A stretch of DNA of 64,000 nt, taken from the NCBI GenBank assembly GCA_963978895.1, contig OZ022243.1:13347765-13411764 (forward strand), written 5' to 3'. The DNA comes from Erpobdella octoculata (Eukaryota; Annelida; Clitellata; Hirudinida; Erpobdellidae). Of the stretch, positions 56,036 to 64,000 are shown one piece after another; positions within the stretch are counted from its first letter, which is position 1; the number at the start of each line of letters is the position of its first letter. The notes under the pieces are model-generated. The model did not search any database. It was given only the letters and a program-made list of their open reading frames with translations, and was not told the DNA's origin. Both the position numbers and the translations under genes were made by a program.

Positions 56036-56149
56036 CACTTTTCACAAAAACAAATAAAGGGCAACAAAAAAAGAACAAATGTTCCTGCGAGTCTGTAACC
56101 CTGCACACAAATTTATAAAAAAAAGTAAAAATTTAGAAAAGAGCAAACA

Positions 56150-56561
56150 TTTACTGTATTGGTATGAAGTCTTTTAAAGTCCTGTTCAACAGGTAGTTTT
56201 TCAGAGAAGCCTTGAATGAGCTGAGAGAACCTTGGCTGATGTCATGCGGCAGAGAATTTCAGATCTTAGGACCCATAAATTTTAATGAATGCTTTCCAAG
56301 TGTCGAGCGGATCGATCCCGAACGGAAACAGTGTCCAGATCGCACAAAATGGTTGTGCACTTCCTCTGCTATATAAAAATGACTTTTTGAGTGCTGGGGC
56401 AAAAGATCGTGTGCATACTTATACATATAAATTGCTGACTGATATACAAGCAACTCAGCAAAATGAGCTCGCATTTGCTCCTGACCAATCAGAGACGACC
56501 TCATTACAATATTAAGAAAAATATCTTTTGTTATTGTTTTGATTTTGAGTCTCCGGAGCAA
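56150..56561 (-). pseudogene. LINE reverse transcriptase C-terminal tail
   Basis: From 56561 reads KIKTITKDIFLNIVMRSSLI, AIYMYKYAHDLLPQHSKSHF, EEVHNHFVRSGHCFRSGSIR and STLGKHSLKFMGPKI. A stop where Trp is usual is followed by NSLPHDISQGSLSSFKASLK. This is the very C-terminal region of a CR1/L2/RTE-type RT. Nothing of the palm remains. Confidence 0.75.
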
Positions 56562-56920
56562 ATGCGCACTCGTGTTAATATTTTAAATAAACCTACTTTT
56601 TAACAGTTTATCTAAAAAACATTTATGACAATAGTTTAGGTTGATAAGTTAATTGATTATTTTTTAATTATATTTATCAAAATATATATAGACTTCTATA
56701 CAATAAAATGCTTCAAGTATTATCTATGTATAGACCTGTGACTTGGTTAATTAACTAATTAATTAATTAATACTAAGATTGGAGTAAAAAGTAAGTTATC
56801 ATCACAATAAAAAAATTAATACGGTGGAAACTTTAAAGTTTAAACAAGTTTGGCTGACTAAAAAAGCAATAGAAACAAAAGTTAACGTACAATTACATCA
56901 AAACATCATCAAAGCTAAGA
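56562..56920. other. No recognised feature
   Basis: AT-rich; no coding frame or repeat recognised. Confidence 0.4.
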
Positions 56921-57385
56921 AATGACGAGTTAATACTTTTATGAACATGAGTTCAGAGCAAAAATTAAGTAATTCCAACAAGAAAAAAATGCTTGAGTAA
57001 AAATGAAAACGTCACAATGAAAAACACCATCAACCATCAAATCTGAGAAATGACGAAATATTACTTTTATAAACATGAGTTCAGAGCAAAAATTAAATAA
57101 TTCCAACATGAATAAATGCTTGAGTAAAAATGAAAACGTAGAAACACTAACGACTTGTTTGGAAAAATAATAATTAACATATACTTGCATTCAAACATCA
57201 TTAACCCCTCAAAAGGAAAAACACTATCAATCAACTAATAACAATCAATGTATCTAAAAATGGTGAGTTAATACTTTTAGAAACACAAGTTCAAAGCAAA
57301 AATTAAGTAATTGAAACATACAAAAATAGTGAGTTAATACTTTTACACAAGTTAAAATCAAAAATTAAGTAATTGAAACATAAAC
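56921..57385. repeat. Degenerate tandem repeat, about four units
   Basis: The sequence ATACTTTTATGAACATGAGT, then TCAGAGCAAAAATTAAGTAA, recurs near 56930, 57060, 57270 and 57335 with changing spacing (about 65-210 bases). It is noncoding. Confidence 0.75.
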
Positions 57386-57640
57386 AAGTAAAAATAGAAA
57401 ATAATTTTTTTTTTTTAATGCTTTTATTTTGCCTCTTTATCTGAGTCAACGAACTAAATGTTTTGAATCTTAACGCTCAACGAGTAACGCTCAATTTTGT
57501 ACTTTTTATTTAATTTTTTATTATTAATTTTGTTTATTATAACAACACAGCGATGCGCGGATGTTCACTCATCACTTACACAAGGGGGCAGTTGTTTGCT
57601 ATAAGAAGGACGGCCGCCTCGAACCACAATTTGTTGTACA
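57386..57640. other. No recognised feature
   Basis: AT-rich flank of the Penelope-like element; its exact 5' edge could lie within this stretch. Confidence 0.35.
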
Positions 57641-57703
57641 ACCCAACTCCGCTGTACGAACTCAAATCTTTATTTTTTTTCCAGCTGACTGGCCAGTTTC
57701 AAT

Positions 57704-57947
57704 GCGTCGACACTTGTTTACTCACTGAAAGCGTGTTTATTAATACTCGGCTACTTTTATTGATTTTACGTCTAATTCTGCACGTATTGAAAACAAACTA
57801 ACTGCTGTTTAATTAACTTTATTATTATAAGTTTGAGAAAGTGTTTTTTTCGATTTTAATATATACCGTTTTATTATTATAAATGAAGCTCTGAAGATGG
57901 TTAAATTAACCGAAACTGGCCAGTCAGCTGGAAAAAATAAAGATTTT
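57704..57947 (+). repeat. 5' pLTR of the Penelope-like element
   Basis: Begins GCGTCGACACTTGTTTACTC and ends GGAAAAAATAAAGAT. It is repeated at the 3' end of the element, there split by a Helitron. It contains the hammerhead-like motif at 57886-57930. Confidence 0.9.
57886..57930 (+). ncRNA. Hammerhead-like ribozyme motif in the 5' pLTR
   Basis: AGCU (stem I), CUGAAGA, U, GGUUA-AAU-UAACC (stem II), GAAAC, a self-complementary ACUGGCCAGU stem III, GUC (cleavage triplet) and AGCUG closing stem I. Hammerheads with very short stem III in Penelope terminal repeats are thought to act as dimers. Position 7 is A, a variable site. The extra U after the first core box is shared with the motif at 42646. 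Confidence 0.65.
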
Positions 57948-58013
57948 AAAACGTTGCTTGGTGTAGTTTCAGAAAGGAAAGATATTGTTGTTTTGCAAGG
58001 TTTATAAAAGAAA

Positions 58014-58913
58014 TTGTTGAATGCAAAATGGGCGACAAAGTTCAATGAAACAGTAGAAATAATTATAGATTGTGTTTTCAACCATCCTACAGTTTCACCT
58101 CCAGATGTCGATGCAGCGTTGCTCTCTGAATTACTGAAATTATGCACATGCGAGGTTCCATTTAGACATCCTAACGGACAGTTGTATCTGCAAATTGATA
58201 GTGTAGCGATCGGGCCAACGTTTGCAGATTTTTACATGGCAAACATAGAAAAGAAAGTATTTAATATTTGCAATAAACCTCGAATGTACGTGAGATACGT
58301 TGATGATATATTTGTTCTGTGTGATGACTGCGATCAACTTCAGGAATTGAAGAACAAATTCGAGAGCAATTCTGTTTTGAAACTTACTGTTGAACTCAGT
58401 TATGAAAATAAATTGCCTTTTTTAGACTTACTTGTAACAACGGCAGATAAATGTTTAAAATTAAATCCATACAAAAAACCTACAAATCACGAAGAAACCT
58501 TGAACGCCGATGGTTTTTGCCCTGAGAGATACAAAGTTAGTGTTATTCTGAACATGCAACACAGAGCCCGTCAATCTACTGATTTTCTAGAGGAACTTCA
58601 AATAGAAATTCAAAAAATTAAAGAAATACTCATTAATAATAACTTCACAAACAGAATGGTTGATGATGCCACAAAAAGATTTCTTGATGCTAGTTTGAAA
58701 ATGGACAAATTCAGTGATAATCCAAAGAAGGCCATAAACGTTTATTATAAAGCCCAAATGCACAGAAATTATATAGTTGACGAAAACATCATGAAAAATA
58801 TAGTCAAAACTCAAGTGAAAGTTATTGATCCGTTAAACTATGAAATTAAACTTAATGTATAATATAAACCAAAAACAACCCACTCCATGGTTTTGCGTAA
58901 CAATATTTCTAAC
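58014..58913 (+). pseudogene. Penelope-like reverse transcriptase, 5' truncated
   Basis: Reads KFNETVEIIIDCVFNHPTVS (palm start), VPFRHPNGQLYLQIDSVAIG, PTFADFYMANIEKK, then MYVRYVDDIFVLCDDCDQ with the catalytic YVDD, and LSYENKLPFLDLLVT. The N-terminal region with the first finger motifs is missing. Four residues of the conserved motif B loop between VAIG and PTFADFYM are absent (12 bases, in frame). A TAA at 58860 interrupts the frame, which continues YKPKTTHSMVLRNNISNC up to the short repeat at 58914. Non-functional. Confidence 0.9.
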
Positions 58914-59248
58914 TGTAACAAGTAAATTAAAAACGAATTTTTAAAACCAATGCTCTTATATGTAATTAAAACACAAATTTTGCAATCAATTTTTTCTTAT
59001 ATTACTCTTTTATTTTATATTAAAGTCGAAATATCTTAATTATATCGAAATATCGAAATTAATTAAAATTAACTAAATTAATTGACTTATTGTAAAACTA
59101 ATAATTGAATATTGCATTGTCTTCTATTTTGAGCATGTATGCAAAATTTGAAAAAAATCTATCATCAGGAAGTGACTCAAAAATTGATTGCAAGATTTGA
59201 AACAGACAGAGAAACAGAGACGACGAGTTAATAAAAGCATTGGTAAAA
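58914..59248 (+). repeat. Short interspersed repeat inserted in the Penelope-like ORF
   Basis: The same sequence as 6514-6902, with a shorter GACA tract. Removing it rejoins NISNC to KKHLQRKNVIYRFTC in frame if GTAA (58910-58913 and near 59245) is taken as a 4 bp duplication. The duplication is short and not seen at the other copy, so boundaries are uncertain by a few bases. Confidence 0.75.
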
Positions 59249-60217
59249 AGCATTTGCAACGGAAAAATGTTATCTACAGGTTCACATGTCCCTGTGTTCA
59301 TGCAACATATATTGGCTCTACCCGAACGTCTTTATCACGAAGGTTGACTATGCATTTGCAAGGTGGAGGTATCATGAAGCATTTCTGTGAAAAAAATCAT
59401 AAGCAGTTATCTAGACAAATCCTTGTGGATAACACTGAAATAATAGAAACTTTTCACAATCCGAGACGATTAAGGGTGGCAGAAGCTTTGTTGATCCAGG
59501 AACAAAAACCGGCAATTAACATTCAAGATAACAATTTCACTAACATTTTGAAGTTGTTTGATGGCCCAATTGTTCAAAAATTCGGAATTGCATTAAACCT
59601 CAATAAAGGAATGAATATGAATAGATTGATGGAAGGAGATAAACATAAAACAGAGATGACGAACAGGGATCCAAAAAAGAAACTTCTTGAAACAAAGGTC
59701 AAAAACTGTCAGCATTCATCTGACGTTTCAGTTGGAGAGGCTAGTAATAATTGTGACTCTAAAATCCTAGAGCCCAAACCACTCCTCTACGATAATCTCA
59801 ACAAGACTAAAACGAGCGTGAAATTTGAAAATGATTTGTCCGAAAGAAGAGAACAAAGTGATTGCTGCGAGAAAGAAATTGACTGATGAAGATATACTCA
59901 ACGTCAAAGACATAGAGGATGCCGTCATAGAAAATCTCACTAACCAGAAGGAAACTACACCTGTCAAGAATTATGAAAAGTTTGTGGATACTGAGGGAGA
60001 TCTAAATAGAGAAACGCCTGTTTGTTTTAAAAGCTGTGGCTCTAAAAATACGGAGTCAGAATCACTCTCTCTTGATAGTTTCCACACAGATGAAATGATT
60101 GAAGAAAAAGAAAATGACTTGGAAGAAAAACATAAAAGTAGTAATAATGTCGACGATGAAGATGTTTTCTGTAACTGTGAAGGTAGTGAAGTCGAGGTTG
60201 AAGGCGATGCGGCTTAA
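59249..60217 (+). pseudogene. Penelope-like GIY-YIG endonuclease with acidic C-terminal extension
   Basis: Reads RKNVIYRFTCPCVHATYIGS, TRTSLSRRLTMHLQ, HFCEKNHKQ, NPRRLRVAEALLIQEQKPAI and NIQDN. This gives VIY...YIG, the catalytic Arg, the His and the Glu of VAEALL, the set of a GIY-YIG nuclease used by Penelope-like elements to open the target. A tail of more than 200 residues, Lys/Glu/Asp/Ser-rich, follows through a frameshift near 59830 and ends at 60217. Such a long tail is not usual for the family. Cut off from the RT by a stop and an insertion. Confidence 0.88.
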
Positions 60218-61019
60218 AATTATGGAACTAGACAAATCGGAGGAATTCAGAATGTTTTGATTAATAGTGCAGGTGATACTGAGACACCTGCGGTGTTTGA
60301 ACATTTACTTCGCAATCCAAATATTAATATAAGAAGAAGAAAGTAGAAAACAAAAACTACGAAAAAAGTGAGCGTGAAATCAGTTGTGTGGCTGGCTGGT
60401 TGTGTACTTAATTTGTATTTTAGTGAGACTTTGGCTGAACGCGTCGACACTTGTTTACTCACTGAAAGCATGTTTATTAATACTCGGCTAATTTTATTGA
60501 TTTTACGTCTAATTCTGCATGTATTGAAAACAAACTAACTGTTGTTTAATTAACTTTATTATTATAAGTTTGAGAAAGTGTTTTTTTCGATTTCAATATA
60601 TACCGTTTTCTATATATATAAAAATGAATGTTTGTATATATGTATATATGTTTATATGTTAATGTCCCTTATGCATTGCTACACCATTCATCCGATCGTA
60701 ATGAAATTTTCACACAACCTTGAGAGTCAATGGGAGTCAAAATGAAAAATTTTTTTTTTAAATCCGTCACAAAATAAGCGGAGCGGAGCGGGTGAGCGAG
60801 CGGGAACTATATATATATGTATGTGCGTATGTATGTGTGTATGTATGTATGTGTATGTGCATGTATGTGTGTCTGTGTGTGTGTTTATGTATGTACTAGC
60901 GGAGAAACCCGGCGTTGCCCAGGTTTTTTAGAGGTTTTTCTAATGTTTGTCTCTTTCTCTCCCATTTCCTTTCCCACCTGCTTTCCCACTCCTGTTCGCT
61001 TTCCCGTTTTCCGTCGTTT

Positions 61020-61165
61020 TCCCGCTGCCGGTCGCTTTCCCGCTCCTGGTCGCTTTCCCGCTCCCGGTCGCTTTCCCGCTCCCGGTCGCTTTCCCGCTCC
61101 CGGTCGCTTTCCCGCTCCCGGTCGCTTTCCCGCTCCCGGTCGCTTTCCCGCTCCCGGTTGTTTTC
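61020..61165. repeat. 18 bp minisatellite, left arm of copy 2
   Basis: About eight CGGTCGCTTTCCCGCTCC units; the opposed arm is at 61440-61620. Confidence 0.95.
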
Positions 61166-61439
61166 CCGTTCCCGGCCGCTGTCTCGTTCCCGCTCACGTT
61201 TGCTCTCCCATTCCCGCTCACGCTTGCTTTTCCGTTCCCGCTCGCTGTCCGTTCCGGGTCGCTTTCCCGTTTCTATAATAGACAAACTAACCCACAAACA
61301 TTCATATATATATATAGTCTTAGCAAATCTATTTTACGTTTTATAGGCTAACAGAAGTTATGAAAGAATGTAAAAGAGAAAATGAGCGTGAACGGGAACG
61401 GGAGAGCAACCGTGACCGGGAATGGGAGAGCAAGCATGA

Positions 61440-61620
61440 CCGGCAACGGGAGAGCAAGCGTGAGCGGGAACGGGAAAGCGACCGAGAACGGTAAAGCGAC
61501 CGGGAACGGTAAAGCGACCGGGAACGGGAAAGCGACCGGGAACGGGAAAGCGACCGGGAACGGGAAAGCGACCGGGAACGCGGAAAGCGACCGGGAACGC
61601 GGAAAGCGACCGGGAACGCG
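61440..61620. repeat. 18 bp minisatellite, right arm of copy 2
   Basis: About nine GGGAACGGGAAAGCGACC-type units, opposite in orientation to 61020-61165. Fewer units than in copy 1. Confidence 0.95.
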
Positions 61621-61864
61621 GAAAGCGACTGGAATCGGGAGAGCAAGCTTGGAAGGAAACGCGAGCAAGAGAGAAAATCGATAACAAAACTTCTGAGCGG
61701 GAAAGCGACCGGGAGCTGGAAAACGACCGAGAGCGGAAAAGCGACCGGGAACGCTACGAAAACGGGAAAGTGGAGAAGGGAACGGGAGCGAGAGAGACAA
61801 ACATTAGAAAAACCTCCAAAAACCCCGGGCAACGCGGGTAACCCCGCTAGTATTATTATAAATG

Positions 61865-61909
61865 AAGCTCTGAAGATGGTTAAATTAACCGAAACTGGCC
61901 AGTCAGATG
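61865..61909 (+). ncRNA. Hammerhead-like ribozyme motif in the 3' pLTR
   Basis: Same as 57886-57930 except AGATGG in place of AGCTGG after the GUC, which weakens stem I by one pair. Confidence 0.6.
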
Positions 61910-61922
61910 GAAAAAATAAAGA

Positions 61923-62620
61923 TATAGAAATAAGCTGCCGGTTCCCAGACTAAAAATAGCAAATAATGGGGCTACAGGCTGTCAGGAAAACCGAATTTAA
62001 AGTGGGGATGATAATAGTTATAAATTTTTGTGAATAGGTAGATTTATTAATCAATGTTGATGAATCAATTGCAAATATTCACAGTTGTGACAATCGTTAA
62101 TTAAATATGTATGACTTTCGTTATTTATTGGAAAATATTTGTTAAAATCTCGGTATTTGTTTCGGGACTTTATACGAGAACCAAATTTAAGTTTCGCTAT
62201 TTTATTTCGATACGAGACTTCTTCCACAGGCTGTATCGTTTCAATGGCGATACGGGATCTCCCGTATCGTTTTTAAATCTCGATTGATTTCGAGATAACA
62301 ATTACGGGACGCAGATACTTACAAGTTATTTGAACGTTCTCAAAAATCAAACCGTCTTTGATGAATGCTTTTTTTTATTACCAACTTGAGCATGTAGTAA
62401 CTGTAGTATCCATCAAACCGCCAGATTCCGAGACCAAAAGAATCATTCACCTCCAGAACTTCGAGCCATGCCACCACTTTCACCAAACCTGAAACACCAC
62501 AAACCATAATGGCAGGGAACATTGTTTCGATTATTTTCTAAATGCTAGCAACTTTCCTTCTATTGCAAACAACCGAAACTTCCGCCGGCAGCCATAACGC
62601 GACTTCGTCCCTGAACTTGT
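61923..62620. other. Mostly unassigned; contains a 20 bp perfect palindrome
   Basis: No element was recognised. GATACGGGATCTCCCGTATC near 62243 is a perfect palindrome, followed by further CGATACGAGA/CTCGATT-type inverted bits. A minus-strand frame of 60 codons (62522-62340) has no recognised family. Confidence 0.4.
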
Positions 62621-62634
62621 AAACAAAGAAGGTG

Positions 62635-64000
62635 CTAGCACTGTCGTACGGAAGCCAAAAGTGGCTGTTTAAATTTATTATCTACTTTTTCATTCCTATG
62701 CATCCATATCCAAAAAAAAGCTGTTTCTGCTCTTTCCGCTATTTTCTTGATAACTTGAGTTTTTTTACGACCCGACATTCCGAGAGTCACAAGCAATTTG
62801 ACGAGTGAGCGACCGGCTAAACCCCTGGCGCCTACTTCAACTGGAAAAATCTCGACTCTATATCCCGCACGCTCCAAATCTTGGGCAAAGATTCTGTAAC
62901 GTTCTTCTTTCAAAATATTTGAGGCTTCCATGTTGCTTTCCCATGGCACTGTTAGTTTGATGAACAGCAACGTCTAGGCCAAACTGGAAAAAATGACAAT
63001 GTCCGGTCTCAATCCGCTGCTGCGAACCAATTCCGGAAAGCAGTCTTCATCTTTTAAGTCTGCTAATATCCTCCAGTCATTTGCCGCATCAAGCAGCAAT
63101 TCTCTTCTCGTACTTGTCTTTCTGCTGCCCAAGTGCTGCAAGCCTTCTCTCAAGAAATAAACTTTTTTTCTGGGGCACAACTGCATCGAATTGGCTAGTC
63201 TGCAGTTCTCCTTGATAATGCCCAGTATCTCTTTTAGAACCTCATTGTGGCGCCACGTGTATCTTCCCTTTGCCAAAGCATACGGACAACATGAGAGAAT
63301 ATGAATCAGAGTTTCTGTTTTCTCACATGCTTGCAGGCTTCATTTTCAAGCTCTCCCCACTTAACTAAGTTCGAAGCTGTCAGCAGTTGATCATACATCG
63401 CTATAATCACTAAAGATAGGCGGATGGGCGAGTAACGCCACAAATCATTCCATGTCATCGAATGTTGAATTGCCGCCTCCCATCTAGTCCAATCGCCCTG
63501 TTGCGACATCTGAGCCCTTAACTGCATTCTTTCCAACTTCATTGCTCGCCTTTTGTCTTGAATAATCAGGTTTGCCCTTTCCTGCGACGAGGCCTTAGAC
63601 CACCAAACATGATGGAACCAACACAGGCCGAGCCGTCCCGGTTGCACTGTTCCGAGCTTTTCAGACCATTGCAAAGATTCTTTGGCTTCACGGATCCAGC
63701 TTTTTCCCGATCCAACTGCTGCGCCCACATTCACCATACATCGGTCTGAAGAGTTGTCTTGCATCAACTGTGTCCGTATCTTGCTAATCTTGTACTCTTC
63801 TACTAGGGGCTTGAATGGAAGAGCTAACTTAGCTGTCTTACTATATAGAACTAAAGTTGTTAACGCCGGTGGAAGTCCTAGCCATTTCCGAATACAGCAG
63901 TTCATTTTCTTTTTCATTTGCTCCACGTGAGATAAACAAATCTTATAGATGGTTAATGGCCATAGCAACCTCGGGATCAAAACAAACTGTACCAGCCATA
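62635..64000 (-). pseudogene. LINE 3' part with zinc finger and PD-type endonuclease-like domain
   Basis: From the window edge: PRLLWPLTIYKICLSHVEQM, KMNCCIRKWLGLPPAL, GDWTRWEAAIQHSMTWNDLW and LLTASNLVKWGELENEACKH (RT thumb and linker). After a frameshift near 63310 come TLIHILSCCPYALAKGRYTW and RHNEVLKEI (zinc-binding part), then LRPDIVIFSS, a stop, LLFIKLTVPWESN and FPVEVGARGLAGRSLVKLL. The RPD...LTVPWE order resembles a restriction-like endonuclease after an RT, as in R2/NeSL-type LINEs. The residue before LTVPWE is Lys where an acid is usual. The RT palm is outside the window. Confidence 0.7.

Larger units (their letters stand above)
60609..61850 (+). mobile_element. Composite non-autonomous Helitron, copy 2, empty site known
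   Basis: Starts TCTATATATATAAAAATGAA and ends GCAACGCGGGTAACCCCGCTAG. The target is a T-T step and no bases are duplicated: the uninterrupted pLTR at 57860-57890 has CCGTTT joined to TATTATTA. Inside, a minus-strand relative lies at 60896-61317. It shares the whole plan with copy 1 (52323-53611), so the composite moved as one unit. Confidence 0.95.
60441..61922 (+). repeat. 3' pLTR of the Penelope-like element, split by a Helitron
   Basis: 60441-60608 matches 57704-57870 and 61851-61922 matches 57871-57942. The gap is exactly the Helitron 60609-61850. It contains the second hammerhead-like motif (61865-61909). Confidence 0.92.
57640..61925 (+). mobile_element. Penelope-like element with two pLTRs, interrupted twice
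   Basis: Direct terminal copies lie at 57704-57947 and 60441-60608 plus 61851-61922. Between them on the plus strand are an RT fragment (58014-58862), a GIY-YIG region (about 59249-59886) and an acidic C-terminal extension. A short inverted piece of the terminus (CTGACTGGCCAGTTTC, 57685-57700) precedes the 5' copy, as is usual in Penelope-like elements. The short repeat at 58914-59250 and the Helitron at 60609-61850 are later insertions. Confidence 0.9.

Overview
The window is AT-rich eukaryotic DNA with no operons, no ribosome-binding sites and almost no host coding sequence. It comes from an invertebrate animal. The evidence is the mix of mobile elements: CR1/L2-like and RNase H-bearing LINEs, a tRNA-Trp-primed Ty3/gypsy element, a Ty1/copia remnant, a Penelope-like element with a GIY-YIG domain and hammerhead-like motifs, many hAT elements, Helitrons, a MULE-like element, a THAP/P-like transposase and a foldback-like element. 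The phylum cannot be settled from this sequence alone. The only good candidate for a host gene is a first exon of a GPR107/GPR108-type (GOST) protein on the minus strand at 10916-11042.

Layout. 1-11 kb: an internally deleted LINE, a gypsy scrap, a copia 5' end, a LINE with a 5' inversion, a Helitron fragment carrying hAT inside hAT, a MULE-like element, then the GOST exon. 11.4-18.3 kb: a hAT (11495-15181) with another hAT inside it, a minus-strand Helitron and tandem repeats. 18.3-27.6 kb: a non-autonomous hAT copy entered by a LINE, which is itself split by a second copy of that hAT family and by about 4.8 kb of complex satellite. 27.6-48.9 kb: a THAP/P-like transposase pseudogene broken by two hATs. 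The first break is a nest in which a 16.6 kb hAT holds a 15.4 kb hAT, which holds a LINE (with another hAT), a short hAT, a gypsy element (with a foldback-like element holding a LINE end) and a Helitron. The second break is a hAT carrying a Helitron. 49-56.6 kb: PHD-finger repeats, a LINE, a Helitron, a hAT transposase gene with a 68 bp intron, and a LINE tail. 57.5-61.9 kb: a Penelope-like element interrupted by a short repeat and by a Helitron. 62.6-64 kb: the 3' part of a LINE with a PD-type endonuclease-like domain, running off the window.

Ten hAT insertions were delimited by hand with exact 8 bp target duplications and matching termini, plus one 9 bp-duplication element. Five Helitrons have both 5' TC and 3' CTAG ends located; two of these have their empty site elsewhere in the window. 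All transposase and reverse-transcriptase genes seen are truncated, frameshifted, stopped or split, so the window is a layered record of past insertions. Many long open frames made of Tyr-Ile or Ser-Arg repeats are only (TA)n or 18 bp minisatellite read through and are not genes.
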